From the NCBI GenBank assembly GCA_963747775.1, contig CAVVGT010000003.1:558001-622000 (forward strand): DNA of 64,000 bases, written 5' to 3'. Positions 48,678-57,769 of the stretch are shown piece after piece. Position numbers and translations under genes: made by a program. The stretch is from JAGVSZ01 sp963747775. GTDB taxonomy: Bacteria; Pseudomonadota; Gammaproteobacteria; Burkholderiales; SG8-39. Each line of letters starts with the position of its first letter. The stretch's first letter is position 1. The notes beneath the pieces are model-generated. The model had not been told where the DNA came from. It searched no databases and saw only the letters and a list, made by a program, of their open reading frames with translations.

Positions 48678-49400
48678 TCAGCTGCGCAAGTTGGCGAGCG
48701 CCGCAGCGTCCGGGCGCGAGGGTAGCGATCGCATCACCTGCGCGAGGCGCTGCTGCTCCGCGAGCACTCGCTGCGCATAGCCGCGCGCCGGATCGTCCGC
48801 GGCGCCGGCGTAGAGCTGCAGGCCCGCCTCGAGGCTCCCGGTGCGCTGGATGTACTCGTCCAGGATCCGCGTGCCGACGAGGATGTTCGTGTGGGGCTCG
48901 AGGAGAGTCGCTTCCCCGCCGTGCCCGGCGAGCTTCTCGAGGTGAAAGCGCGGCACCACTTGCATGAGGCCGCGTGCCCCGTAGTCGCTCTCCGCGATCG
49001 GGTTGAAGCGCGATTCGACCGCGATGACCGCGAGGATGAGGAGGGGGTCGAGCTGTGCGAGGCGGCCCGCGGCGAAGGCCGCGTGGACGAGCTCCTCGAT
49101 CGGCTCCGGGGCCACCCGGTAGCGCCGTGCGAGGTGGTTCGCCAGCACCTGCAGACGCCGATCCATCTGAATCGTCTCGACTTGGTGGGAATGCTGCGTC
49201 GAGGGCGCGGCCGTTGCGTCCGGACCGTCGGCGACGGGCGGACGGTCGCCCGGCCCGTGCCCGGTGAGAAGGCGTGTTCCCTCGATCGCCACGAACACGA
49301 GGACGATCACGCCGACCGCGACCAAGGCGCCGCGCACCGCACCCTTGAGCGCGTCCAGGGCCGCCGTCGCGCGCATGTAGCGCAAGTAGGTTAGGTTCAT
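48678..49400 (-). CDS. Membrane-anchored lytic transglycosylase domain protein
   Basis: A 240-residue protein with one N-terminal span (GALVAVGVIVLVFVAIEGT) and a periplasmic SLT domain. The catalytic Glu is in LAVIAVESRFNPIAES, and GARGLMQVVPRFHLEKLAG is the conserved second motif. NILVGTRILDEYIQR completes the fold. It cleaves peptidoglycan glycan strands. AGGAGGG lies before the ATG. Confidence 0.88.
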   Translation of the reverse strand: MNLTYLRYMRATAALDALKGAVRGALVAVGVIVLVFVAIEGTRLLTGHGPGDRPPVADGPDATAAPSTQHSHQVETIQMDRRLQVLANHLARRYRVAPEPIEELVHAAFAAGRLAQLDPLLILAVIAVESRFNPIAESDYGARGLMQVVPRFHLEKLAGHGGEATLLEPHTNILVGTRILDEYIQRTGSLEAGLQLYAGAADDPARGYAQRVLAEQQRLAQVMRSLPSRPDAAALANLRS

Positions 49401-49582
49401 GCTGCCCTCCTTTGCCCGGTCGCGCCGCGCGCCCGGTTCACGGCACCACTTTATTCATGCTGCCCCGGCGCGGGGGCCAAGGCGCTGCGAAGCGTCAAAA
49501 ACGCCGCGCATCAAGCGACGTTTGACAAGTGTTTGCAGGTCTTCGCCGCCGGTGAAACGACCTGCGGAAAACCCGACGCAAT

Positions 49583-50125
49583 TCACGGCCCGAGCGCGAC
49601 GGTTACGCCGTACTCGACCTCCAGGTCGACCTCCTGGGTCAGCGCCCAGCGCTCGCGGCCGGCGTACGAATCGGTGAGATCCCGCTGCGTCTCCTGGTCG
49701 GTGATCATCAGGAACGTCGTGTCGGGTGGGGCGAGCGGAAACCGGTCGAGGCTGTGCCACGTGCCGAGATGCAGCACGTAACCCTTCGACCCATCCAGCA
49801 AGAAGGCCCGGATCGCCTCGAGCTGCGGACGTGGTCCGTCCGGAGTAGGCGGGGCGACCGCGACCACGGCCGGGCCGCCGCCCAGCGGCACGAAGGCCTG
49901 GCTGACGTGGAAGTGGCGCTCCATCTTCGCAAACTGCAGGCCGAGGTAAGGCGTCTTCAACACCGACAGCAGCGGCTGGCCCGACTCGAACGCGACGTGC
50001 CATCCCTGTGTGCCGCTCGCACCTCGATAGTCGGGCGGCCCGTCGCGTGTGGAGATGAGGCGGCCGAAGGGCGCAAACATATCCTCGACGAGCGATTCGA
50101 TCCGGACCTCATGCAATCGGGGCAT
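49583..50125 (-). CDS. allA: Ureidoglycolate lyase (AllA)-like protein
   Basis: A 180-residue cupin-fold protein of the ureidoglycolate lyase/hydrolase family: MERHFHVSQAFVPLGGGPAV carries the His region, GYVLHLGTWHSLDRFPL the second metal-type region and LMITDQETQRDL the third. AllA splits ureidoglycolate into glyoxylate and urea in purine catabolism. The nearby xanthine dehydrogenase and purine transporter genes support this role, although intermediate steps (urate oxidase, allantoinase) are not in the window. Confidence 0.75.
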   Translation of the reverse strand: MPRLHEVRIESLVEDMFAPFGRLISTRDGPPDYRGASGTQGWHVAFESGQPLLSVLKTPYLGLQFAKMERHFHVSQAFVPLGGGPAVVAVAPPTPDGPRPQLEAIRAFLLDGSKGYVLHLGTWHSLDRFPLAPPDTTFLMITDQETQRDLTDSYAGRERWALTQEVDLEVEYGVTVALGP

Positions 50126-50243
50126 GGCCGTAGTTCTCGCAATGTACGGATTGCACTATAGCGGTTGAACACTTAACGGGTTAACCACAAAAGCGTGAAG
50201 AAATGCTGGTCTCATCGCCCGATCAATCGTTAGAATCCGTGTC

Positions 50244-50783
50244 ATGTCAAGGGCTTACCCAGTATTCCTGGGAACCGTTCTCGCTGCTGCGCTTGCTGTG
50301 GGACCCAGCTACGGCCGTGACTTTGACGGCCGAGTCGTCGGCATCCAGGACGGCGATACCGTTACGGTCCTGGACGCAGCAGAACAGCAGCACCGCATCC
50401 GGATCGCCGGCATCGACGCGCCGGAAAAAGCCCAGACGTTCGGCGCGGCCGCGAAGGAGAACCTCGCGCGCCTTGCGTTCGGACAGCGGGCGGACGTCCG
50501 GTGCAACAAGCGCGACCGCTACGGCCGCGAGGTGTGCAGCGTCTACGTCGGTGCGCGCGACGTCGGCCTCGAGCAGATCCGCAGCGGGCATGCCTGGTGG
50601 TACCGCGAATACGCCCGGGAACAGGCCCCGGACGATCGGAAGGTCTACGAGACGGCCGAGAGCGAGGCACGCGACGCGCGGCGCGGACTGTGGCACGACG
50701 CGTCGCCGACCCCGCCATGGGATTGGCGCCGTCACGTCCGCGGTGCCAACGTGGCGAGCCCGCGTACCGGCGGCCGCACCTAG
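50244..50783 (+). CDS. Secreted thermonuclease-family (SNase) protein
   Basis: A 179-residue staphylococcal-nuclease-fold protein with a signal peptide (VFLGTVLAAALAVGPSYG). The motifs are VVGIQDGDTVTVLD (Asp), RIAGIDAPEKAQTFG (Arg/Asp), and the basic residues of NKRDRYGREVCSVYVG, with the SNase end RRGLWHD. The gene is divergent from allA. It probably degrades nucleic acid in the periplasm or outside. Confidence 0.88.
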   Translation: MSRAYPVFLGTVLAAALAVGPSYGRDFDGRVVGIQDGDTVTVLDAAEQQHRIRIAGIDAPEKAQTFGAAAKENLARLAFGQRADVRCNKRDRYGREVCSVYVGARDVGLEQIRSGHAWWYREYAREQAPDDRKVYETAESEARDARRGLWHDASPTPPWDWRRHVRGANVASPRTGGRT

Positions 50784-50800
50784 CGCGGCGCTCCTTTCCG

Positions 50801-51538
50801 CTATTTCTGGCGCGTCAGCGGAACGAAGCGGACGGGGATCGTGCGCCGGGTGGTCGTTGCGCCGTCGGCCTTCTTCTCGACCACCAGCAACTCCTGGACC
50901 TCCCACTGCCCGCCGACCGGGATCACCAGTCGGCCGCCCGCCTTGAGCTGGTCGATCAGCGGTGCCGGGATCGACGGCGCGGCCGCAGTGACGATGATCG
51001 AGTCGAACGGCGCGGCGTCGGGCCAGCCGTTGTAGCCGTCGCCGATACGCGTGACCACGTTCTTGTAGCCGAGCTTCGCGAGCCCTTCGGCGGCGCGCCT
51101 GCCGACCGGCTCGACGATCTCGATCGAATGGACCTTCGCGACCAGTTCACCCAGCACGGCGGCCTGATAGCCCGATCCGGTGCCGACCTCGAGCACCACG
51201 TCGGTCGGCTTGGGGTCCATCAAGTCGGTCATCAGGGCGACGATGTAGGGCTGCGAGATGGTTTGCCCGTGCCCGATCGACAGGGGGCGGTTCTCATAGG
51301 CGTACCGCACCTGGTCTTCGGGGACGAGCAGGTGGCGCGGCACCTTGCCCAGTGCCGCCATCACCCGTGGGCCAAACGTTGGCCGACCTGTTTCGGCACC
51401 GGTGGCCCTGGCCATGGCGGCGATCTCGGCCACCATATCGGCACGACGCAGGGCAAATCCGTCCTGCGGGTCGGCGGATTCGGGCATAGCGCTCGCGATA
51501 AAGGTGGCAAGCAAGCCGAGGGTGCGGAAGGGCTTCAC
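50801..51538 (-). CDS. pcm: Protein-L-isoaspartate O-methyltransferase with signal-like N-terminus
   Basis: A 245-residue PCMT. The fold starts after an N-terminal hydrophobic stretch (MKPFRTLGLLATFIASAMPE) that looks like a signal peptide. Diagnostic motifs are RHLLVPEDQVRYAYENRPLS, GHGQTISQPYIVALM, the SAM loop VLEVGTGSGYQAAVLGEL and LVIPVGGQW. It methylates isoaspartyl residues in damaged proteins. A secreted form would act on periplasmic proteins, but SAM supply there is a problem, so export is uncertain. Confidence 0.85.
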   Translation of the reverse strand: MKPFRTLGLLATFIASAMPESADPQDGFALRRADMVAEIAAMARATGAETGRPTFGPRVMAALGKVPRHLLVPEDQVRYAYENRPLSIGHGQTISQPYIVALMTDLMDPKPTDVVLEVGTGSGYQAAVLGELVAKVHSIEIVEPVGRRAAEGLAKLGYKNVVTRIGDGYNGWPDAAPFDSIIVTAAAPSIPAPLIDQLKAGGRLVIPVGGQWEVQELLVVEKKADGATTTRRTIPVRFVPLTRQK

Positions 51539-51578
51539 GCCCCGATGCTAGCGCCGATGGCGCGCACCGTGCCGGCGA

Positions 51579-52298
51579 TCAGGCGTCCGCCGGGACGAGC
51601 CCGAACACTTCGGCGAGCGACTTCGGCGCTTCCGGATGCCGCAGGTTCAGTGCCTGTTCGAGATGCGCGATATGGTCGCGCATGAGGGCCGCGGCGCCGC
51701 GCTCGTCGCGTGCCGTGATCGCGTCGACGAGCGCGACGTGGTCGTCGCACCCGCATGGCGCGGGCGCCTGCCCGCGGTGGGCGAGCGCGATCAGCGGCAT
51801 GCGCGACACCAGCTCATCGAGATAGCGCGACAGCACGCGGTTGCCCGCGATTTCGGCAAGCCGGCGGTGGAATTCAACCGAAAGGCGCACGCCTTCGCGC
51901 TCGTCGCCGCGCGCGTAAGCGGCTTCCTCCGACGCCACCCACTCCCGGAGCATGGCCGCGTCCCGCACCGAGGCGGTCCGGGCGACCTTCGCGACAATCG
52001 CCTCCTCGATGGCAGTGCGCGCCTCGAATACCTCCCGGCTCTCCTCGATCGAGGGCGTGGCGACGACGGCCCCGCGGTTGGGTCGAAGCTCGACGAGGTG
52101 CGCGTGGCCGAGCCGCGCGAGGGCGCTGCGGACCACGCTGCGACTCACCCCGAACAGTTCGGCGAGCGACACCTCCTTGAGCTTCGTGCCGGGAGCGAGC
52201 CGATGCTCGAAGATCGCGTCGCGGATCGCGTCGAATACTCGCTGCTCGGCGGACACCGGTGGAGCGATGCGTCGTTCGGCAGATCGGATGGCAGCCAC
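51579..52298 (-). CDS. GntR family regulator, FadR/FCD subfamily
   Basis: A 239-residue repressor. The N-terminal winged helix-turn-helix reads APGTKLKEVSLAELFGVSRS then VVRSALARLGHAHLVELRPN, followed by a helical FCD ligand domain (AIEEAIVAKVAR, EFHRRLAEIAGNRVLSRYLD). FCD regulators bind metal-dependent acids or purine intermediates. It is divergent from xdhABC, and two matching palindromes lie between them, so it likely controls both. Confidence 0.88.
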   Translation of the reverse strand: MAAIRSAERRIAPPVSAEQRVFDAIRDAIFEHRLAPGTKLKEVSLAELFGVSRSVVRSALARLGHAHLVELRPNRGAVVATPSIEESREVFEARTAIEEAIVAKVARTASVRDAAMLREWVASEEAAYARGDEREGVRLSVEFHRRLAEIAGNRVLSRYLDELVSRMPLIALAHRGQAPAPCGCDDHVALVDAITARDERGAAALMRDHIAHLEQALNLRHPEAPKSLAEVFGLVPADA

Positions 52299-52335
52299 CG
52301 TCTAGGGCTCCTCAGTCCTTGGAGAAATCAGACAT

Positions 52336-52347
52336 ATTGTTGACAAG
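52336..52347. promoter_or_regulatory. GntR/FCD operator candidate 1
   Basis: ATTGTTGACAAG, within TATTGTTGACAAGAT, is close to the FCD consensus (TTGT-N2/3-ACAA) and nearly identical to the second site. It sits about 38 bases before the GntR start, on its upstream side. Confidence 0.65.
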
Positions 52348-52501
52348 ATCGGCTCAAGTCACAAGCGTCTTGCTCGTGTCGGTCGGTCATCAGGCTCTGG
52401 ATCGAACATATAATGTATAGGAAATACAGTTTTTTAAATACTAAAAGACAGGTAGCACTTTAATTCGGATTCACCTTTTTCGTCAACAAAAAATGTATTG
52501 T

Positions 52502-52513
52502 ATTGTTGACAAT
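52502..52513. promoter_or_regulatory. GntR/FCD operator candidate 2
   Basis: ATTGTTGACAAT with symmetrical arms ATTGT/ACAAT, in TATTGTTGACAATATC. It lies in an unusually AT-rich stretch (52405-52515) of this GC-rich window, about 220 bases before xdhA, where a promoter is expected. A partial GTCAACAA lies at 52482. Confidence 0.7.
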
Positions 52514-52731
52514 ATCCCGCATGCACGGGCAAGATTCGTTGCCCACTCCCGGCTTCACACAAGCAGCGACAATGCGCTGCACGGTTCGTCCCCTGGGACC
52601 GGACCAGAAACTGCGAGTGGCCCACCAGAGGAGGAGAGAAAGGGCATGACCGCGACCGGGTGTCTGCACGTCGCCGAGCGACCGTCCCGCGCGGCTCACC
52701 TTTCCTCGAGCCGTCTCGCGCAGAGCTGACC

Positions 52732-54339
52732 ATGGCTGGCCAGAAGCGCGCCGCATCGGGTGCGGTCCGGTATCTGCTGGACGGCGAGTTGCGGATGGTC
52801 GAGGGGATCGATCCGACCCGGACCGTCCTCCAGCATCTGCGGGAGGATCTCGGGCGCACCGGAACGAAGGAAGGCTGCGCCGAGGGGGACTGCGGCGCCT
52901 GCACTGTGGTGCTCGCCGAGCTCGACGGCGGCCGGGTGCGCTATCGGTCCATCAACTCGTGCATCCAGTTCGTCCCGACGCTCGACGGGCGGGCGCTGTT
53001 CACCGTCGAGAGCCTGAAGGACCGTACGAGCGGCACGCTGCATCCGGTGCAACAGGCGCTCGCCGACGGCCACGGCTCGCAGTGCGGGTTCTGCACGCCC
53101 GGCTTCGTGATGTCGCTCTTTGCCCTGTACAAGACGCAAGCCACGCCCGATCGCACCGAGATCAACGACGCGCTCGCGGGCAACCTCTGCCGCTGCACCG
53201 GCTATCGCCCGATCGTGGAGGCAGCCCGGACGATGTACGGGCTTGGCGCCGCGATTCCGGCGGCTCAGCAGCACTGCCTGCGGTCGCCGGCGGGTTCCCG
53301 ATCGCGCGCCGCAGCGCGCACCGAGGCCGACCTCGTGCGTGCGCTCAAGGGACTCAAGCGTCGAAAGGGACTCGAGCTCCACCACGAGAACGGTGCCTTC
53401 CATGCGCCGCGCACTGCCGACGAGTTCGCGGCCGTGCGCGAGCGGCTGCCCGAGGCGCGCCTGCTGGCCGGGGGCACCGACGTCGGACTCTGGGTGACCA
53501 AACAGCACCGTCGGCTCGGGGACATCCTCTACATCGGCAACGTCGCCGATCTGCAGGGCGTCGAAGTGACGCCGCGATACGTCGAGATCGGCGCCGCGGT
53601 GTCGCTCACCGACGCGGTCGTCGCGCTCGACCGGCACTACCCGGAGCTGCGCGAGCTCTGGCGCCGGTTCGCGTCCCCGCCGATCCGCAATGCCGGGACG
53701 CTCGCGGGAAACGTCGCGAACGGATCGCCGATCGGCGACGCGATGCCGCCGCTCATCGCGCTCGGTGCGACCGTCGTGCTGCGCCGCGGTGCGGTGCGGC
53801 GGGAGTTGCCGCTCGAGGATCTCTATCTCGCGTATCAGAAGACGGCCCTCCAGTCGGGCGAGTTCGTGGAGCGGGTGCGCGTGCCGCTCCCGCGCCCCAG
53901 CGTGCGCTGCGCCGCGTACAAGATCACCAAGCGGTTCGACCAGGATATCTCGGCGGTATGCGCTGCATTCGCGATCGAGCTCGACGGCGGTACGGTCCGG
54001 TCCGCGCGGGTCGCGTTCGGCGGCATGGCGGCAACGCCCAAGCGCGCCCCCGCCTGCGAGGCGGCTCTCGTCGGGCAGCCGTGGAGCGCCGCGACGAGCG
54101 AGAAGGCTGCCAGCGCGCTCGCGCAGGACTACACTCCGATCGCGGACATGCGCGCTTCGGGGGTGTATCGACTGACCGTCGCGCAGAACCTGCTCCGCAA
54201 ATTCCAGCTCGAGACCTCGGGCGCGCTCGCCGGCGCGCCGAGCCGCCTCTACGACATGGAAATGGTCCCGACGCACAGCGGTGAATCGGAGGATCTACAA
54301 GGGGGCGTCGCCCCCTTGTTCCAGAGGGCGCCCTCATGA
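52732..54339 (+). CDS. xdhA: Xanthine dehydrogenase small subunit (FeS/FAD)
   Basis: A 535-residue electron-transfer subunit. Start ATG 52732 is preferred over the upstream open frame. [2Fe-2S] motifs: GCAEGDCGACTVVL, then CGFCTPGF and NLCRCTGYRPI. An FAD domain follows with LLAGGTDVGLWV and the IRNAGTLAGNVANGSPIGD loop, then a CO dehydrogenase flavoprotein C-terminus. It pairs with XdhB; the stop overlaps the xdhB start by ATGA (54336-54339). Confidence 0.95.
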   Translation: MAGQKRAASGAVRYLLDGELRMVEGIDPTRTVLQHLREDLGRTGTKEGCAEGDCGACTVVLAELDGGRVRYRSINSCIQFVPTLDGRALFTVESLKDRTSGTLHPVQQALADGHGSQCGFCTPGFVMSLFALYKTQATPDRTEINDALAGNLCRCTGYRPIVEAARTMYGLGAAIPAAQQHCLRSPAGSRSRAAARTEADLVRALKGLKRRKGLELHHENGAFHAPRTADEFAAVRERLPEARLLAGGTDVGLWVTKQHRRLGDILYIGNVADLQGVEVTPRYVEIGAAVSLTDAVVALDRHYPELRELWRRFASPPIRNAGTLAGNVANGSPIGDAMPPLIALGATVVLRRGAVRRELPLEDLYLAYQKTALQSGEFVERVRVPLPRPSVRCAAYKITKRFDQDISAVCAAFAIELDGGTVRSARVAFGGMAATPKRAPACEAALVGQPWSAATSEKAASALAQDYTPIADMRASGVYRLTVAQNLLRKFQLETSGALAGAPSRLYDMEMVPTHSGESEDLQGGVAPLFQRAPS

Positions 54340-56696
54340 ACGAGCCGCGTCCGGTTGGAGCCGAGCTGCCCGCGCACGGCGGCGTGGGCGTGGCGCTCCG
54401 GCACGAGAGCGCCCACCTTCACGTCGCGGGCGAGGCGGTCTACATCGACGACATCCTCGAGGCGCGCGGCACCCTGCACGCTGCGCTCGGCCTGTCGGAG
54501 CGCGCACACGCACGCATCCGCGGGCTCGACCTCGCCCCGGTGCGCGCCGCGTCCGGCGTGGTGGCGGTCCTGACCGCAGCGGACATCCCGGGCGAGAACA
54601 ACGTCGGGCCGATCCTGCACGACGATCCGATCCTCGCCGACGGCGAGGTGCAGTACCTGGGGCAGCCGGTCTTCCTCGTCGTCGCCGATACGGTGGACCA
54701 CGCGCGCCGGGCCGCGCGGCTGGCGAGGATCGACTACGAAGAGCTGCCGGCCGTCCTGACGATCGAGGAAGCGCTCGCGCAAGGGTCGTTCGTGATTCCC
54801 ACGGTGACGCTCGAGCGCGGCGACGCGAAGTCGGCGATCGCCGGTGCGCCGCATCGCCTGAAGGGGTCGCTGCGAATCGGGGGGCAGGAGCAGTTCTACC
54901 TCGAGGGCCAGATCGCGTACGCCGTCCCGAAGGAGGACGGCGACGTGCTGGTCTACAACTCGACCCAGCATCCGGGCGAGGGGCAGATGCAGGTCGCGCA
55001 CGCGCTCGGCATCGACGCGCACCGCGTCACCGTCGAGTGCCGGCGCATGGGTGGCGGCTTCGGCGGCAAGGAGACGCAGGGCGGGCTGCCCGCCTGCGCG
55101 GCGGCGATCGCGGCGCGCCACACCGGGCGGCCGGTCAAGCTGCGCTACGACCGGGACGACGACATCCTGATCACCGGCAAGCGCCACAACTACCTCGTCG
55201 AGTACCAGGTCGGCTACGACCGGGCAGGTCGGATCCTCGGTGTCGAATTCATGTTCGCGTCGCAGTGCGGGTTCTCCGCCGACCTGAGCGGCCCGGTGAA
55301 CGACCGGACCGTGATGCATGCGGACAATGCCTATTTCCTGCCGCACGTGCGCATCGTCTCGCACCGATGCAAGACCCACACCCAGTCGAACACCGCGTTT
55401 CGGGGCTTCGGCGGGCCGCAGGGGATGGTCGCGATCGAACACGTCGCCGACGAGATCGCCCGGCACCTGGACCTCGACCCGGTCGCGGTGCGCCGGGCGA
55501 ACTTCTACGCCCCGGGCCGCGACCTCACGCCCTACGACATGCAGGTCGAGGACTTCGTTGCCGACCGGCTATTCGACGAGCTGGAGAAGTCGTCCGGCTA
55601 CGCCGAGCGGCGCGCGGCGATCCGCAAATGGAACGCGACGAGCCCGGTCGTGAAGCGCGGGATCGCGATGACCCCGGTGAAGTTCGGCATCTCGTTCACC
55701 GCGACGTTCTACAACCAGGCGTCCGCGCTGCTGCATGTCTATTACACGGACGGCAGCGTCCTGCTCAACCACGGCGGCACCGAGATGGGGCAGGGCCTGT
55801 TCACCAAGGTGGCGCAGGTCGTCGCGCACGAGTTCGGGATCGACGTCGACCGCGTGCGCGTCTCGGCCTCCGATACGGCCCGGATTCCGAATGCGTCGGC
55901 TACCGCGGCATCGAGCGGCAGCGATCTGAACGGCAAGGCGGCGCAGGCCGCGGCACGCGAGATCAAGGCTCGCCTCACCGCGTTCGCAGCCGAGCGGTTC
56001 GGCGTCGCGCCGGATTCGATCCGCTTCGTCGCCAACTCGGTCGAGATCGGCGACGTGAAGCGCATGCCGTTCGCCGAGCTGGCCAAGCTCGCCTACTACG
56101 CGCGAGTGCAGCTCTGGGCGAGCGGGTTCTACAGGACGCCCAAGATCCACTACGACCCCAAGACGCTAAAGGGGCGCCCCTTTTACTACTTCGCGTATGG
56201 CGCATCGGTCTCGGAGGTCGCGATCGACACGCTCACCGGCGAGACCAAGCTCTTGCGCGCGGACATCCTGCATGACGTCGGGCGGAGCCTCAATCCCGCG
56301 ATCGATCTCGGCCAGGTCGAAGGCGGCTTCGTCCAGGGGGCGGGCTGGCTGACCTCCGAAGAGTTATGGTGGAATCCGCAAGGCAAGCTGATGACGCACG
56401 CGCCGTCCACGTACAAGATTCCGGTCGCGTCCGACGTCCCGGCGGATTTTCGGGTGCGCCTGTGGAGCCGGGGCGAGAACGTCGAGGACAGCATCCATCG
56501 CTCCAAGGCGGTCGGGGAGCCGCCGCTGATGCTGGCGATCTCGGTGCTGCACGCGATCAAGGACGCGGTCGCCGCGGTGGGCGACTACCGCCTCGCGCCG
56601 CGGCTCGACGCGCCGGCGACGCCGGAGGAAGTGCTGCGTTCGGTCGACGACTTGCGCGTGCGCTCGGCACGGGAGAGCACGGTGGCGGCAGCGTGA
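54336..56696 (+). CDS. xdhB: Xanthine dehydrogenase molybdopterin-binding subunit
   Basis: The 786-residue catalytic subunit that oxidises hypoxanthine and xanthine toward urate. Molybdopterin motifs GGFGGKETQGG and FRGFGGPQGMVAIE, the substrate-pocket region GGTEMGQGLFTKVAQ, and the catalytic Glu in KAVGEPPLMLAISV are all seen. Length is normal. The stop overlaps the GTG start of xdhC (GTGA, 56693-56696). Confidence 0.95.
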   Translation: MNEPRPVGAELPAHGGVGVALRHESAHLHVAGEAVYIDDILEARGTLHAALGLSERAHARIRGLDLAPVRAASGVVAVLTAADIPGENNVGPILHDDPILADGEVQYLGQPVFLVVADTVDHARRAARLARIDYEELPAVLTIEEALAQGSFVIPTVTLERGDAKSAIAGAPHRLKGSLRIGGQEQFYLEGQIAYAVPKEDGDVLVYNSTQHPGEGQMQVAHALGIDAHRVTVECRRMGGGFGGKETQGGLPACAAAIAARHTGRPVKLRYDRDDDILITGKRHNYLVEYQVGYDRAGRILGVEFMFASQCGFSADLSGPVNDRTVMHADNAYFLPHVRIVSHRCKTHTQSNTAFRGFGGPQGMVAIEHVADEIARHLDLDPVAVRRANFYAPGRDLTPYDMQVEDFVADRLFDELEKSSGYAERRAAIRKWNATSPVVKRGIAMTPVKFGISFTATFYNQASALLHVYYTDGSVLLNHGGTEMGQGLFTKVAQVVAHEFGIDVDRVRVSASDTARIPNASATAASSGSDLNGKAAQAAAREIKARLTAFAAERFGVAPDSIRFVANSVEIGDVKRMPFAELAKLAYYARVQLWASGFYRTPKIHYDPKTLKGRPFYYFAYGASVSEVAIDTLTGETKLLRADILHDVGRSLNPAIDLGQVEGGFVQGAGWLTSEELWWNPQGKLMTHAPSTYKIPVASDVPADFRVRLWSRGENVEDSIHRSKAVGEPPLMLAISVLHAIKDAVAAVGDYRLAPRLDAPATPEEVLRSVDDLRVRSARESTVAAA

Positions 56697-57745
56697 CCGA
56701 CTGGCTCCAGGCGCTGCACCGAATCGGCGAGCGCGGGCTCGACGCGGTGCTCGTGACGGTGCTGTCGGGCAGCGGCTCGACGCCCCGGGATGCGGGGGCC
56801 AAGATGGTGGTGGCGGTCGACGGCATCCACGGCACGATCGGCGGCGGCGAGCTGGAGTTCCAGGCGATCGACGTCGCCCGCGGCATGCTGCGCGCGCGCG
56901 GCGAGCGTCAGGCGCGGCGCTTTCCGCTCGGCGCCACGCTCGGCCAGATCTGCGGAGGCGCCGCGAACCTGGTGTTCGAGCGCGTTCCAGCCGACGCCGA
57001 GTGGGTGCGGGTCCTCGCGGCGTGGCATGAGGCCGGCACGCCCTGCGTGGCGGTGACGCCGAGCGGCGAGCGCGAGGAGGGGCATCTCCTCGTGAGCGCT
57101 GCGGCGACCTGGGGCACGCTCGGCGACGGTGCCCGCGACGCGCAGGCGCTGGAAGCGGCGCGCCGGATGCTCGCGGGAAGCGACGCGGCGCCGCGCGCGC
57201 TGCCCCTTGGCGACGGCGGCACTGGGGTGTTCGAACCGCTGCGGCCGGTCGATTTCAACGTCGTTCTGTTCGGCGCCGGTCACGTCGGGCGCGCGATCGC
57301 GCGCGTGCTCGGCGTTGCGCCGTGCCGCGTGCGCTGGATCGACGGCCGCGCGCACGAATTTCCGGCCGAAGTACCGGCGAACGTGCGGACCGTGGTCACG
57401 GACGCGGCGGTCGCGGAGGCAGCCGGGGCGCCGCCGGGCACCTTCTTCCTCGTCATGACCCACAGCCATGCCCTCGACTTCGAGCTGGTGGAGACGATCC
57501 TGCGCCGCGGCGACTTCGCATACTGCGGCATGATCGGGTCCGCGACGAAGCGCCGGACGTTCGAGAACGGCCTGACGAAGCACGGCGTCGTGCCGGCGGC
57601 GCTGGCGCGGTTGACCTGCCCGATCGGGGTCGCGGGCATCACGGGCAAGGAGCCCGGTGCGATCGCGATCGCGGTCGCAGCCGAGATCCTGCAGCGGCGC
57701 GAGCGGGCGGCGGCGCGCGCACCGGGCGAGGCCGCGCGGGCCTGA
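56693..57745 (+). CDS. xdhC: Xanthine dehydrogenase accessory protein XdhC
   Basis: A 350-residue molybdenum-cofactor chaperone that matures XdhB. Two domains: an N-terminal XdhC/CoxI domain with VLSGSGSTPRDAGAKM and GTIGGGELEFQAI, and a C-terminal Rossmann domain with VVLFGAGHVGRAIARVL, ending with YCGMIGSATKR and ITGKEPGAIAIAVAAEI. Start is GTG 56693. The alternative upstream frame lies inside xdhB. Confidence 0.93.
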   Translation: MTDWLQALHRIGERGLDAVLVTVLSGSGSTPRDAGAKMVVAVDGIHGTIGGGELEFQAIDVARGMLRARGERQARRFPLGATLGQICGGAANLVFERVPADAEWVRVLAAWHEAGTPCVAVTPSGEREEGHLLVSAAATWGTLGDGARDAQALEAARRMLAGSDAAPRALPLGDGGTGVFEPLRPVDFNVVLFGAGHVGRAIARVLGVAPCRVRWIDGRAHEFPAEVPANVRTVVTDAAVAEAAGAPPGTFFLVMTHSHALDFELVETILRRGDFAYCGMIGSATKRRTFENGLTKHGVVPAALARLTCPIGVAGITGKEPGAIAIAVAAEILQRRERAAARAPGEAARA

Positions 57746-57769
57746 CGGCCGGCGGCGGGGGGAGCAGGC

